Shown here one piece after another: positions 7,457 to 16,569 of a stretch of DNA of 64,000 nucleotides. Within the stretch, counting starts at the first letter, position 1; each line of letters starts with the position of its first letter. The translations under genes and the position numbers were made by a program. The stretch is taken from NCBI GenBank assembly GCA_964396965.1, contig CAYNGD010000009.1, positions 6,438-70,437 of the forward strand, in the 5' to 3' direction. The notes beneath the pieces are model-generated. The model saw nothing but the letters and a program-made list of their open reading frames with translations, had not been told where the DNA came from and did no database searches. The DNA is from JABMRW01 sp964396965. GTDB lineage: Bacteria > Chloroflexota > Dehalococcoidia > Dehalococcoidales > BS750m-G39.

Positions 7457-9753
7457 ACGGGGCTAAAGTGGACACCTCGGCCTTTCTGCATCACCTGGCA
7501 ACCCAGCCCGGCTACGCTGGCCAGATGGTCCACGTGGAGCATATCCCGCCCCGCCCGGCCAAAACCGCCCCACTGCACCGGCCACTGGTTGAACCTCTCC
7601 AGGACTGCCTTACCGAACACGGTCTTTTCCCTCTCTACCGCCACCAGGCGGAGGCCATAAACTTCGCCCGCGATGGCAAGAACGTGATGGTGGCCACCTC
7701 ATCGGCCAGCGGCAAGACACTGTGCTACAACGCCCCGGTGATGGAGGCGGTTCTTACCGAGCCGAGGAGCTGCGCCCTCTATCTATTCCCGACCAAGGCG
7801 CTGGCTCAGGACCAACTGCGCAGCCTGAACGAGCTTTTTTACCCCGCCCTCTTTAAAGTAGGAGAGGTGACCACCTTCGACGGCGATACCCCCCGGGTGG
7901 AGCGGGCGGAGATAAGAAGACGGGCCAGGGTGGTGTTGACCAACCCCGATATGCTCCATCTGGGCATACTGCCTAATCACCAGCAGTGGTCGAGGCTGCT
8001 GCGCCGCCTGAGGTATGTGGTGATTGACGAAGCCCACACCTACCGGGGCGTCTTTGGCTCTCATGTGGCCGGCGTCATGCGCCGCCTGCGCCGCCTCTGC
8101 CGGCTTTACGGCTCCAGCCCCCAGTTCATCCTGTGCTCAGCGACCATCGCCAACCCCGGCGAGCACGCCCAGAAGCTGGCGGGGCTGCCCTTCGAGGTGG
8201 TTGATGACGACGGCTCCCTCCACGGCGGCAAGGACTTCGTCTTCTGGAACCCGCCGCTTATCGACCTGGCCAAAAGCGTCCGGCGCAGCGCCAACGGCGA
8301 GGCGTCCGGTCTCCTGGCCGAGCTGGTGGGCCAGGACATCCGTACCCTCACCTTCGTCCGCACCCGCCAGCTTACCGAGGTCATCTATAATTACACCAAG
8401 CGCAAGCTGGCCGAGTTAGGCACCGGCTTATCTAAGAAGATAAAGCCCTACCGGGCGGGCTATCTCCCCGAGGAGAGGAGAAAAATAGAGAAAGAGCTTT
8501 TCAGCGGCCAGCTTACCGGCGTGGTGGCCACCACTGCCCTGGAGCTGGGGATAGACATCGGTGACCTGGAGGCGACGGTGCTCGCCGGCTACCCGGGCAG
8601 CATCGCCAGCACCTGGCAGCAGGCGGGGAGGAGCGGGCGGAGCAAGGACAGGTCTCTGAGCTTTCTCATCGGGCTGGACAACCCCCTAGACCAGTATTTC
8701 ATGCGCCACCCCGAGGCCTTTTTCGGCCAGAACTTCGAGAACGCCCTGGTCAACCCGGACAACGCCTATATCCTGAGGGCACACCTGCTCTGCGCCGCCT
8801 GGGAGCTGCCTCTGACTAGTCTGGATGATGAGTTCTTCAGCCCGGCCTGGATTGAGCAGAGAAGCGAACTGGAGGAAGAGGGCCTGCTCCGGGAGCGCAG
8901 GGGCCGCTGGTACGTTACTCCGTCAATAATCTACCCTGCCCAGGGGATAAATATCCGCTCCACCTCCGGGCAGAACTACGCTATAATGGACGCTTCTACC
9001 TCCTCGTTGCTGGAGACAATCGAGGCCAGCGTGGCCCTGTTTTTCATCTTCCCCGGCGCCATTTATCTACATCAGGGGGAGTCCTATCTGGTGGAGAGCC
9101 TCGACCTGGCCGCCCGCACCGCCCAGGCACGTTTGGTCACGGTCAATTATTATACCCAGGACAAGGAAATTACCGACCTCCATATCATCAGGGTAATCCA
9201 GAGCAAGAGCTGCCGGGGGGTCAGGGTCTATCTGGGCGAGGTTGAGGTCACCACCCGGGTGGTCGGCTTTAAGAAGCTGGCCCAGTTCACCGAGGAGGTC
9301 ATCGGCGAGGAGCCGCTCGATTTACCCCCCCAGCACTTCCCCACCATCGCCCTCTGGTTTGACCTGCCGCCGGGTATAGCCGTCAAATTAGCTAAAGACC
9401 AGCTTGACTTCGCCGGCGGGCTGCACGCCGTCGAGCACGCCGCCATCGGCATTTTACCTCTCTTCGCCCTCTGCGACCGCAACGATATCGGCGGCGTCTC
9501 CACCCCCCTCCACCCAGACACGGGAAAGCCACAGGTATTCATCTATGATGCCTATCCCGGCGGCATCGGCATCGCCGAGAAGGGCTTCAGCATTGTCGAG
9601 GAGCTGTGGCAGACCACGCTGGAGGCTATCAGGGAGTGCCCCTGCGAGGAGGGCTGTCCCAGCTGCGTCCAGTCGCCCAAGTGCGGCAATAACAACAAGC
9701 CGCTGGATAAGAAGGCGGCCCAGATATTATTAGAAGGGCTGCTCTCCGGCTGA
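7453..9753 (+). CDS. MrfA-type DEAD/DEAH-box helicase with C-terminal DUF1998
   Basis: A 766-residue superfamily 2 helicase. Walker A reads ATSSASGKT, Walker B is the DEAH of VIDEAHTYRG, motif III is SATIAN, and motif VI is QQAGRSGR. The C-terminal DUF1998 domain ends with four cysteines in CPCEEGCPSCVQSPKCG, the metal-binding set of the YprA/MrfA family. Bacillus MrfA is a 3'-5' DNA helicase for excision of mitomycin-type damage, so DNA repair is the likely role. The start is uncertain: TTG at 7453 overlaps the DUF503 stop, and a GTG at 7468 is also possible. Normal length, all motifs present. Confidence 0.92.
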   Translation: MNGAKVDTSAFLHHLATQPGYAGQMVHVEHIPPRPAKTAPLHRPLVEPLQDCLTEHGLFPLYRHQAEAINFARDGKNVMVATSSASGKTLCYNAPVMEAVLTEPRSCALYLFPTKALAQDQLRSLNELFYPALFKVGEVTTFDGDTPRVERAEIRRRARVVLTNPDMLHLGILPNHQQWSRLLRRLRYVVIDEAHTYRGVFGSHVAGVMRRLRRLCRLYGSSPQFILCSATIANPGEHAQKLAGLPFEVVDDDGSLHGGKDFVFWNPPLIDLAKSVRRSANGEASGLLAELVGQDIRTLTFVRTRQLTEVIYNYTKRKLAELGTGLSKKIKPYRAGYLPEERRKIEKELFSGQLTGVVATTALELGIDIGDLEATVLAGYPGSIASTWQQAGRSGRSKDRSLSFLIGLDNPLDQYFMRHPEAFFGQNFENALVNPDNAYILRAHLLCAAWELPLTSLDDEFFSPAWIEQRSELEEEGLLRERRGRWYVTPSIIYPAQGINIRSTSGQNYAIMDASTSSLLETIEASVALFFIFPGAIYLHQGESYLVESLDLAARTAQARLVTVNYYTQDKEITDLHIIRVIQSKSCRGVRVYLGEVEVTTRVVGFKKLAQFTEEVIGEEPLDLPPQHFPTIALWFDLPPGIAVKLAKDQLDFAGGLHAVEHAAIGILPLFALCDRNDIGGVSTPLHPDTGKPQVFIYDAYPGGIGIAEKGFSIVEELWQTTLEAIRECPCEEGCPSCVQSPKCGNNNKPLDKKAAQILLEGLLSG

Positions 9754-9802
9754 TTGGCTCTTTACCCCCCTCAATTGTTATAATATAACTAACGAGTTTA
9801 TC

Positions 9803-10726
9803 ATGACTGGATCTGTCCCGATGGCTAATATCACCGTGCTGGCCGGCAAGGGCGGCGTGGGCAAGACCACCTGCGCTGCGGCGATAGCGCTGCACCACGC
9901 CAGTCTGGGGGAGCCCACCCTGGCTATCTCCACCGACGCCACCCCGTCGCTGGCGCACATCTTCGAGGTGGCCGATGGAGCCAAACCGGCTGAGGTGAAG
10001 CCGGGGTTATACATCAACGAGATAGGGGTGGATGATGTCAGGGAGATGTGGAACGCCAAGTTCGGCCGGGAGGTCTACGAGGTCTTCTCCTCCTTTGTCT
10101 CCATTGACTACGAAGAGTTCACCGAGTTCATGACCTCGCTGCTACCGGGGCTGGGCGACGAGTTCATGACCGATTACATCAGGGAGCTGAGCCAGAAGGA
10201 TAGCTATGAGGCTATCGTCTGGGATACCGCCCCGCTGGGGCAGACGCTGGCCCTGCTCCAGACCCCGTCCCTGCTGGCCAAGCATTTAAAGCTGGCCCCG
10301 CGCATCTATTCTAAACTCAAGCTGGGGAAAGCCAGCCGTGAGCCGATACTGGATATCATCAGCCGGTGGGAGAAGCTGTCGCTTGATAATATCCGTTTTC
10401 TTCAGGAAAGGGTGGAGTTCACCATCGTCACCATAGCCGAGGCACTGGCCGTCGAGCAACTTGAGCCTGTTTTCGAGGAGCTGGACAGCCACGGACTCAG
10501 GGTCAAACAACTGGTGGTTAATAACGTGGTTAAGGCTGAGGACTCGGGCTTTCTGGCGCTCAAGGCTTCAGAGCAGAGGCCTTACCTAGAGGCAATCCAT
10601 GAGCGTTATTCAGCCCTGCCCATAGTTGAGATACCCATGTTTCCGCACGAGGTCAAGGGCCTGTCCCGCCTTGAGGAGGTGTCCAGGGTGCTCTTTGAAG
10701 ATGGGGGAAGTAGAGTTGACGGATAA
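9803..10726 (+). CDS. ArsA/GET3-family ATPase
   Basis: A 307-residue P-loop ATPase with the deviant Walker A GKGGVGKTT (about residues 14-22), the STDATPSLAHIF switch I-like segment and the WDTAPLGQTLALL A-loop of the ArsA/Get3 group. No arsenic genes are near and the CxxC pair of Get3 is not evident, so an anion pump is unlikely. A chaperone-like or membrane-protein targeting role is an inference supported by the downstream ftsY. ATG 9803 follows a TATAAT (9779-9784) by 18 nt; a second ATG at 9821 is possible. No ribosome site is clear. Confidence 0.85.
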   Translation: MTGSVPMANITVLAGKGGVGKTTCAAAIALHHASLGEPTLAISTDATPSLAHIFEVADGAKPAEVKPGLYINEIGVDDVREMWNAKFGREVYEVFSSFVSIDYEEFTEFMTSLLPGLGDEFMTDYIRELSQKDSYEAIVWDTAPLGQTLALLQTPSLLAKHLKLAPRIYSKLKLGKASREPILDIISRWEKLSLDNIRFLQERVEFTIVTIAEALAVEQLEPVFEELDSHGLRVKQLVVNNVVKAEDSGFLALKASEQRPYLEAIHERYSALPIVEIPMFPHEVKGLSRLEEVSRVLFEDGGSRVDG

Positions 10727-11621
10727 CCTCAAGGTGGAGAGGGCGCTGAGGCCCAGCCGCGATGGCTGGTTCCGGCGGGCGATGCGCCTCTTTGACCGCC
10801 CCGCCGTTGACCAGGCGGTCTGGGGGGAACTGGAGGAGCTGCTTATCTCGGCTGACGTCGGTTTTGACACCACCGAGAAACTATTAGGGAAGGTCAGGCA
10901 GCGGGCCAAAGAGGAGAAGCTCAATCAGGGCGCGGCGGTGCGCGACGCCCTCCAGCAGGAGATGGTAGCCATGCTCGCCGTTGAGACGCCGCCGTCAGTC
11001 CCGCCGTCGCCGCCGGAGGTTGTCCTGGCGGTGGGCGTCAACGGCAGCGGCAAGACAACCTCAATCGCCAAGCTGGCCTATAAGGCCAAGAAAGAGGGCA
11101 GGCGGGTGCTGCTGGTGGCCGCCGATACCTTCCGGGCGGCGGCTATTGACCAGCTTAAACAGCTGGGCGGCGAGCTCGGCGTTGATGTTATCGCCCACCA
11201 GCCGGGGGCTGACGCCGGGGCGGTGGTCTTTGACGCCCTGGAGGCGGCGCGCAGCCGAAACGTGGATTTGGTGATAATCGACACCGCCGGCAGGCTGCAC
11301 ACCAAGTTCAACCTGATGGAGGAGCTTAAAAAGATTAAGCGGGTGGCGGCCAAGGCCGACCCCGCCGCCCCCCACCAGGTAATACTGGTGCTCGATGCCG
11401 GTACCGGCCAGAACGGCCTGGCCCAGGCCAGGCATTTTACCGAGGCGGTGGGGGTGACCGGCATCTTTCTGGCCAAGCTGGACGGCACCGCCAGGGGTGG
11501 TATAGTGCTGGCTATCTGTGACCAGCTAGGGGTGCCGATAAGTTACATCGGCATCGGCGATGAGCTTGAGGACATGGCCCCCTTTGATGCGTCTGCTTTT
11601 GTTCAAGCGCTATGTTCATAA
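10701..11621 (+). CDS. ftsY: Signal recognition particle receptor FtsY
   Basis: A 306-residue SRP-receptor GTPase that docks ribosome-SRP complexes at the membrane. The N domain is followed by the G domain with GVNGSGKTTSIAKLA (G1), DTFRAAAIDQL (insertion box), DTAGRL (G3) and LAKLDGTARGG (G4/closing loop). The acidic A domain of enterobacterial FtsY is absent, normal for short FtsY forms. The ATG at 10701 lies inside the end of the ATPase gene (26-nt overlap). A longer frame from 10626 would add residues with no family match. Start moderately certain, identity very certain. Confidence 0.95.
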   Translation: MGEVELTDNLKVERALRPSRDGWFRRAMRLFDRPAVDQAVWGELEELLISADVGFDTTEKLLGKVRQRAKEEKLNQGAAVRDALQQEMVAMLAVETPPSVPPSPPEVVLAVGVNGSGKTTSIAKLAYKAKKEGRRVLLVAADTFRAAAIDQLKQLGGELGVDVIAHQPGADAGAVVFDALEAARSRNVDLVIIDTAGRLHTKFNLMEELKKIKRVAAKADPAAPHQVILVLDAGTGQNGLAQARHFTEAVGVTGIFLAKLDGTARGGIVLAICDQLGVPISYIGIGDELEDMAPFDASAFVQALCS

Positions 11622-11637
11622 TATTGGGAGGTAAAGT

Positions 11638-12417
11638 TTGATTACCATAACTATAAACCCGATAGCCTTCACCATAGGCGATATAAGCGTCCGGTGGTAT
11701 GGCATTATGGTGGCGCTGGCGGTGGTGGAGCTGGTAGTCTGGGTGATGTGGCAGATAAGGCGCGGGGCTGATATTTCCTACGATAGCGTCATCACCGTAG
11801 CCCTGATAGCTATCCCCTCTGGGATAATAATATCCAGGCTGCTCAATATCATTGACCTGTGGGGCTTCTATATGGCCAACCCCAGGCTTATGCTGGATTT
11901 CAGCGGCCTGGCCATCTGGGGCGCCATCCTGGGGGCGACGCTGGGCATCTGGATCTACAGTCGCCTCACTCACTTTAAGTTTGGCTACTTTATGGACGTG
12001 GTAACACCGGGCGTCCTGCTGGCCCAGGCTATCGGCCGGGTGGGTTGCACCATAAACGGCTGCTGTTACGGGAAGGAATGTTCGCTGCCCTTCGCCGTCA
12101 TCTATACCAACCCGAACAGCTATGCCCCGGTAGGGGTGGCCGTCCACCCCACCCAGCTCTATGAGATGGCCTTTCTACTTGCCACCTTCGGGGTGCTTTT
12201 CTGGCTTAGGAAGAGGTTCCGGCCGTATGGCTCTCTCTTCCTGATTTACCTCAGCCTTTATTCAGCCTGGCGGATTGGTGTCGGCTTCCTGCGGGAGGGG
12301 ACGAACTTCCTCTTCGGCCTGCAGCAGGCCCAGGTGATAAGTATAGTCGTCCTGCTGATTGTTATCCCCCTGCTGGTGCTGAGGACGCACTGGGTAAAAA
12401 AGGAAGACATAACTTAG
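11638..12417 (+). CDS. lgt: Prolipoprotein diacylglyceryl transferase
   Basis: A 259-residue integral membrane enzyme moving diacylglycerol from phosphatidylglycerol to the lipobox cysteine of prolipoproteins. About seven membrane segments are visible. Family landmarks are the SVRWYGIM segment near the start, the AIGRVGCTINGCCYG loop equivalent to the Lgt signature, and HPTQLYE with its catalytic-region His. The start is TTG at 11638 after GGGAGG. It follows ftsY by 16 nt and may share its transcript, which fits a membrane-protein and lipoprotein biogenesis grouping. Confidence 0.92.
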   Translation: MITITINPIAFTIGDISVRWYGIMVALAVVELVVWVMWQIRRGADISYDSVITVALIAIPSGIIISRLLNIIDLWGFYMANPRLMLDFSGLAIWGAILGATLGIWIYSRLTHFKFGYFMDVVTPGVLLAQAIGRVGCTINGCCYGKECSLPFAVIYTNPNSYAPVGVAVHPTQLYEMAFLLATFGVLFWLRKRFRPYGSLFLIYLSLYSAWRIGVGFLREGTNFLFGLQQAQVISIVVLLIVIPLLVLRTHWVKKEDIT

Positions 12418-12436
12418 TGATTTTTGAGCTGGCGCT

Positions 12437-12754
12437 CTAATACCTTCGCTGTCGGCCGCCGAAACCGCCGCCCCTCCGTCCGCCGTATGAAGAACGCCCG
12501 CCATGACTATCGGTGCGGGGGCGGGCCTCGTTGACATCCATGGTGCGTTCCTTCAGCGTCTTGCCCTTGAGGCCGGAGATGGCCGCTTCGGCTTCCGTCT
12601 TTGACGGCATTTCGACGAAGCCGAAGCCACGCGATTGCCCGCCGTGCTTGTCTTTGATGATATTTACCGAGGCCACTTCTCCAAAAGCGGCGAACTCCTG
12701 CCGCAGCTCCTCTTCAGTCACCTCGCGGGATAGGTTGCCCACATAGATATTCAT
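12437..12754 (-). CDS. Glycine-rich RNA-binding protein (RRM)
   Basis: A 105-residue protein with one RNA recognition motif, RNP2 as IYVGNL (residues 3-8) and RNP1 as RGFGFVEM (about 43-50). A short Gly/Arg-rich tail (about 83-105) resembles cold-inducible RRM proteins of cyanobacteria and other bacteria. It probably acts as an RNA chaperone. It follows rpsU on the minus strand and has its own GGGGGA ribosome site. It ends 19 nt from the convergent end of lgt. Confidence 0.92.
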   Translation of the reverse strand: MNIYVGNLSREVTEEELRQEFAAFGEVASVNIIKDKHGGQSRGFGFVEMPSKTEAEAAISGLKGKTLKERTMDVNEARPRTDSHGGRSSYGGRRGGGFGGRQRRY

Positions 12755-12786
12755 CTCGTCCCCCTTTGGCTGATAACCAAACCCGC

Positions 12787-12972
12787 CTACTTGCCGAGTC
12801 GCCTCCGCCGGGCGCTCTTTTTGGCTTTCAGGCGTGCCGCTTCCCTCTTAGTCATGAAATAACGGTGAGTCTTGGCCTCGCGCAAGATTCCTTCCATCTG
12901 CACCATCTTTTGAAAGCGCCTCAGCAGGGAGTCCTGGCTTTCGCCTTCACGTATTGAAACCTTTAGTGACAT
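12787..12972 (-). CDS. rpsU: 30S ribosomal protein S21
   Basis: A 61-residue ribosomal protein S21, recognised by SLKVSIREGESQDSLLRRF and the basic tail ending ARRRRLGK. The ATG at 12972 is preferred over an in-frame upstream start at 13014, because AGGTGAG stands 8 nt before it and the protein then begins as family members do. A hairpin lies upstream at 13012-13039. S21 and the RRM gene are adjacent, consistent with a translation or cold-response cluster. Confidence 0.93.
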   Translation of the reverse strand: MSLKVSIREGESQDSLLRRFQKMVQMEGILREAKTHRYFMTKREAARLKAKKSARRRRLGK

Positions 12973-13011
12973 TACATACTCACCTATTTTCTCACCTATT
13001 TTAGTGGCCGC

Positions 13012-13039
13012 CACGGGCCGGGGGAATACCCGGCCCGTG
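13012..13039. other. Strong GC-rich hairpin between zinc-ribbon gene and rpsU
   Basis: A perfect 11-bp stem (13012-13022 with 13029-13039) closes a six-base loop. Read on the minus strand it has no U tract, so it is not a classical terminator for the zinc-ribbon gene. On the plus strand it is followed by a T-rich TCTGTTTCTT. It may be an RNA-processing site, an mRNA-stabilising end, or a control element for rpsU. Confidence 0.5.
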
Positions 13040-13064
13040 TCTGTTTCTTAGCTTTAAGACGGCC

Positions 13065-13370
13065 TTACCGGTTCAGTTTAATCTTGCTGTAGCAATCGCT
13101 GCAATAGACCGGTCTGCCCTCGCGGGGCTCGAACGGTACCTCGGTCTCCTTACCGCACTCGGCACAGGTTACCGGGAACATCTGGCGCCGCGGCCTGTAG
13201 CCGGAGCTATCGTTCCCGTAGCGTTGTGCTTTCCTGGCTTCACGGCAGGCGGGGCAGCGCTTGGGCTCGTTAGTGTAGCCCTTGGACTGGAAGAACTCCT
13301 GTTCTTCAGCGCTGAAGGTGAAATCGGCTCCGCAGTCGGAGCATTTGAGTTGCTTGTCCTCAAAACCCAT
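13065..13370 (-). CDS. Zinc-ribbon domain protein (paralogue of 6842-7135)
   Basis: A 101-residue protein with the same two-module plan as the one at 6842: CSDCG and CPACR in the N-terminal half, CAECG and CSDCY in the C-terminal ribbon around the shared PFEPREGRPVYC block. The middle linker is Arg/Gly/Tyr-rich. Its mRNA leader is about 109 nt and forms two predicted hairpins, one reaching the ribosome site (13371-13420). It is transcribed toward rpsU and the RRM gene. Function unknown; two copies, each beside translation-related genes, suggest an RNA or ribosome role. Confidence 0.85.
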   Translation of the reverse strand: MGFEDKQLKCSDCGADFTFSAEEQEFFQSKGYTNEPKRCPACREARKAQRYGNDSSGYRPRRQMFPVTCAECGKETEVPFEPREGRPVYCSDCYSKIKLNR

Positions 13371-13443
13371 TGGATGACCTCCTCTCCTCTAGATTTGTTG
13401 GTTAGAGTTGCGGTCATCCAACACTTGAGTAAACTAAAGTGTT
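13371..13443 (-). promoter_or_regulatory. Leader hairpins reaching the ribosome site of the zinc-ribbon gene
   Basis: A perfect 9-bp inverted repeat, TGGATGACC (13371-13379) with GGTCATCCA (13412-13420), abuts the ATG at 13370. On the minus-strand mRNA it covers the end of the GAGGAGG ribosome site. A second 7-bp stem (13420-13426 with 13437-13443) stacks directly upstream. Together they could gate translation, for instance with temperature; this is inference. Confidence 0.5.
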
Positions 13444-13485
13444 TAACTAAGTATGCGATAACCTAAACCTTAAACCACCGTAGCT

Positions 13486-13514
13486 ATTATACACTAATGG
13501 TAATCACCTGGCAA
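13486..13514 (-). promoter_or_regulatory. Promoter of the second zinc-ribbon/rpsU/RRM genes
   Basis: Minus-strand TTGCCA (13509-13514), a 17-nt spacer and TATAAT (13486-13491). Predicted start near 13479, giving a 109-nt leader. Confidence 0.7.
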
Positions 13515-13545
13515 TAGCATCATGACAGAATTATTGGTACTCATG

Positions 13546-15228
13546 TCAGACGCCGGGGGCGAAGTCGAGGATGTTGAGCCTGAGGTTCTCCCGGCCCTGC
13601 CACCGGTCTATCTCCAGGTTAAAGACAACGTCGAGGCGGGGGGATATCTCGGCCAGGTAGCTGCCCAGGCCGAAGCCAACCCCGTCCCAGACGGTGCCCC
13701 CCTGCTTTACTTTCAGCCTGAGGTGCTGGGCGCCGTTGCCCATGGTGCGGCAGTCGATTATCTCCGCCCGGCGGCTTAAAAAAGTGGGCGCCGGGTTGCC
13801 CCGACCGAAGGGGGATAGCTTCTGGATGGCATTAAAGGTGTCCCCGCTCAAGTTCGGCAGGCTGGTCTCGGTGTCGATATCGAGCCTGGGGCGGAGGTCA
13901 GCCCCTTTTAGCTGTTCCTCGGCCAGCCGGGAAAGATAGCGCTCGAATTGGGGCAGGTTTCTGGTGGGCAGGGTAAAGCCGGCTGCCTGCGAGTGGCCGC
14001 CGAAGCGGGAGAGCAGGCGGCTACAGCCGGTAATTGCTTCGATGATGTTGAACTCGGGTATGCTGCGGGCACTGCCGCCGCTGAGCTTATCGCCGGTCCT
14101 GATGGCTATGGATGGGCGGTAGAACTCCTCGGCCAGCCGGCCCGCCACCAGCCCGGCAATGCCCAGCGGGTAGTCGCCACCGGCGGCAATCAGCAGCGGC
14201 CTAATCCCTGTAGCTAGCACCTGCTCCCTGGCTTTGGCTAATACTTTACTGGTCAGCCGCTGCCTCTCGGCGTTTTTCTGCTCCAGCCAGGCCGCCAGCC
14301 CCTGCGCCTCTTTAGCTGAGTCGGTCATCAATAGCTTGTAGCTGGTCATGGCGTGGGCCAGCCTGCCGGCGGCGTTGAGGCGTGGGGCGATGACCCAGGA
14401 GATAGTATCGGCGTCAAGGCCGCCCGGGCTCAAGCCCGCCTGGTTTATAATCTCCCTCAGCCCCAGCCGTGGGCTGGTGTTAATCAGTTTAAGCCCCTCT
14501 TTGACCAGATAGCGGTTCTCCCCGGAAAGGGGGGCCATGTCAGCCACCGTCCCCAGGGCGACCAGGTCGAGCAGTCCGTTGAGCTGCTCCTCCTTGCCGA
14601 TGCCCTGCAGCAGCGCCTGGAGGAGCTTACTGGCGACGCCGGCGCCGGTAAGCTCGGGGGAGGGGTAGGCGGAGCCGGCCCGCTTTGGGTTGACCACGGC
14701 CACGGCGGGGGGGAGCTCGGGGAGGGGGGTGTGGTGGTCGGTGATGACGATATCTAATTTAAGCCTCTTGGCCCTTTTGACCTCGGCCAGGGCGGTGATG
14801 CCGCAGTCAACGCTGATGACTAGGCTGATGCCAGCCTGTCTGAGCTTTTCCAGGGCGGTGGTATTGAGCCCGTAGCCCTCGGTAAGGCGGTGGGGTATGT
14901 AGGGGGTGACCCGCCCGCCCAGACGGGAAAGACCCTGGACGAGCAGGGCGGTGCCGGTGATGCCGTCGGCGTCGAAGTCGCCGTAAACGGCGATATTCTC
15001 ACCGGAGAGGAGGGCGCGGTAGATGCGGGCTACCGCCGGCTGGATGTCGGGCAGGAGCGATGGGTCGCCGGCCAGCCTTCTGTCGGCGGTGATAAAGGGC
15101 TCCAGCTGGGAGGGTTCGGTGAGGCCGCGGTTATATAGTAGCTGGACGAACAGAGGAGAGAGGCCTGAATTTAAGGCCAGATTTCTATCTGGAACCGGTG
15201 GTAGCAGATTCCAGCGGTAGTGACTCAA
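13546..15228 (-). CDS. recJ: Single-stranded-DNA exonuclease RecJ
   Basis: A 560-residue 5'-3' exonuclease of the DHH phosphoesterase superfamily, used in recombination and base-excision/mismatch repair. Visible motifs are DFDADGITG (motif I), the DCGIT strand, the DHH of ITDHHTPLP (motif III), LGTVADMAPL (motif IV), NAAGRLAHA, and the DHHA1 signature GGHSQAAGF. The C-terminal OB-like domain is present and length is normal. It starts 2 nt after the fabF stop, so the two are probably co-transcribed. Confidence 0.95.
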   Translation of the reverse strand: MSHYRWNLLPPVPDRNLALNSGLSPLFVQLLYNRGLTEPSQLEPFITADRRLAGDPSLLPDIQPAVARIYRALLSGENIAVYGDFDADGITGTALLVQGLSRLGGRVTPYIPHRLTEGYGLNTTALEKLRQAGISLVISVDCGITALAEVKRAKRLKLDIVITDHHTPLPELPPAVAVVNPKRAGSAYPSPELTGAGVASKLLQALLQGIGKEEQLNGLLDLVALGTVADMAPLSGENRYLVKEGLKLINTSPRLGLREIINQAGLSPGGLDADTISWVIAPRLNAAGRLAHAMTSYKLLMTDSAKEAQGLAAWLEQKNAERQRLTSKVLAKAREQVLATGIRPLLIAAGGDYPLGIAGLVAGRLAEEFYRPSIAIRTGDKLSGGSARSIPEFNIIEAITGCSRLLSRFGGHSQAAGFTLPTRNLPQFERYLSRLAEEQLKGADLRPRLDIDTETSLPNLSGDTFNAIQKLSPFGRGNPAPTFLSRRAEIIDCRTMGNGAQHLRLKVKQGGTVWDGVGFGLGSYLAEISPRLDVVFNLEIDRWQGRENLRLNILDFAPGV

Positions 15229-15230
15229 AT

Positions 15231-16484
15231 CTACCTCTCGGCGTATTCCCGGAAGACCAGCACCGAGTTGTGCCCGCCGAAGCCGAAAGAGCTGGAAAGG
15301 GCAGTCCTGACCTTGGCCTGGCGGGCGACGTTGGGTACGTAGTCTAAATCACACTCAGGGTCGGGGTGGGTGAGGTTTATCGTCGGCGGTATGATGCCGT
15401 TGCGTATGGTCATAATACAAATTGCCGCCTCGACGGCGCCGGCGCTGCCTACTAAGTGCCCCATCATCGACTTGGTCGAGCTTATCGGGATTTTATAGGC
15501 GCGCTGGCCGAAGGCCGTTTTTATCGCTTTGGTCTCCATCCTGTCGTTGAGGACGGTGGAGGTGCCGTGGGCGTTGATGTAGTCAACCTCATCGGGCCTG
15601 ATTCGGGCCTTGTCCAGCGCCCGCTTTATCGCCAGGGCGGCACCGGCCCCGCTCTCGATGGGGGCGGTGATGTGGTAGGCATCGGCGCTGGCGCCGTAGG
15701 CCAGCATCTCGGCCAGTATCCTTGCCCCCCGCGCTTTGGCGAACTCCAGGTTCTCCAGGACTAAAATGCCCGAGCCCTCACCGATGACGAAGCCGTCGCG
15801 CTCGGCGTCGAAGGGGCGGGAGGCTAGTTGCGGCTCATCGTTGCGGGTGGAGATGGCCTTCATGGCGTTGAAGGCGCCCACGCCCACCGGGTTGATGATG
15901 GCCTCGCTGCCGCCGGTTACCATTACCTTGGCATCGCCCCGCTTGATAGTTTCATAGGCGAAGCCGATAGCGTCCGAGCCACTGGAGCAGGCCGAGGTGG
16001 TGCACACGTTGGGCCCCTTCACCCCCAGCAGTATTGATATCTGGGCGGCGGCGATGTTGGGCATCATCATCGGGATGAGGAAGGGGCTTATCCGCTCCGG
16101 CCCCCTCTCCAGCAGGACCTTTATCTGCCCGAAGAGGGTGGTCAATCCGCCGATGCCGCTACCGATGACGATGCCGATGTCGTCCTTGTTGACAGCATCA
16201 AGTTTAAGCCCGGACTGCTTGACCGCTTCAAGACTGGCGGCCACCGCCATCTGGGAGAAGCGGTCGTTGTGGCGGGCGTCCTTGGTGCTCATGTAGTCGG
16301 TAGGCTCAAAGCCCTTGACCTCGCCGGCAATCTTGGTCTCGAAGCCCTCGGTGTCAAACAGGGTGATCCGGCCCACCCCGGACTGGCCGTTGATAAGGGC
16401 CTGCCAGCTGTCGGCGATATTAAGGCCGAGGGGGCAGATTACCCCCAGGCCGGTGACGACTACTCGGCTGCTGTTATTTGACAT
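15231..16484 (-). CDS. fabF: 3-Oxoacyl-[acyl-carrier-protein] synthase II
   Basis: A 417-residue condensing enzyme extending acyl-ACP in fatty-acid synthesis. The catalytic triad is visible: C166 in TTSACSSG, His in INAHGTST and His in MMGHLVGSAGA. Both thiolase-fold halves are complete. No other fab gene is near; it precedes recJ by 2 nt. No good ribosome site precedes the ATG at 16484. Confidence 0.95.
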   Translation of the reverse strand: MSNNSSRVVVTGLGVICPLGLNIADSWQALINGQSGVGRITLFDTEGFETKIAGEVKGFEPTDYMSTKDARHNDRFSQMAVAASLEAVKQSGLKLDAVNKDDIGIVIGSGIGGLTTLFGQIKVLLERGPERISPFLIPMMMPNIAAAQISILLGVKGPNVCTTSACSSGSDAIGFAYETIKRGDAKVMVTGGSEAIINPVGVGAFNAMKAISTRNDEPQLASRPFDAERDGFVIGEGSGILVLENLEFAKARGARILAEMLAYGASADAYHITAPIESGAGAALAIKRALDKARIRPDEVDYINAHGTSTVLNDRMETKAIKTAFGQRAYKIPISSTKSMMGHLVGSAGAVEAAICIMTIRNGIIPPTINLTHPDPECDLDYVPNVARQAKVRTALSSSFGFGGHNSVLVFREYAER

Positions 16485-16569
16485 AATATACTAGGGGAAG
16501 ATAAATATTGGTTAGCTATTTTTACCATAATTTCGGTTTATTCGCAAGGAGAGTTGGCCCCCTCTTTGC

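Noticed and set aside
9803..10726. Arsenic-resistance ATPase
   Set aside because: No arsB, arsC, arsD or arsR nearby, and only a single ATPase domain. An ArsA/Get3-like name without arsenic function is safer.
13012..13039. Rho-independent terminator for the minus-strand zinc-ribbon gene
   Set aside because: On the minus strand no U run follows the stem, so it is listed only as a hairpin.
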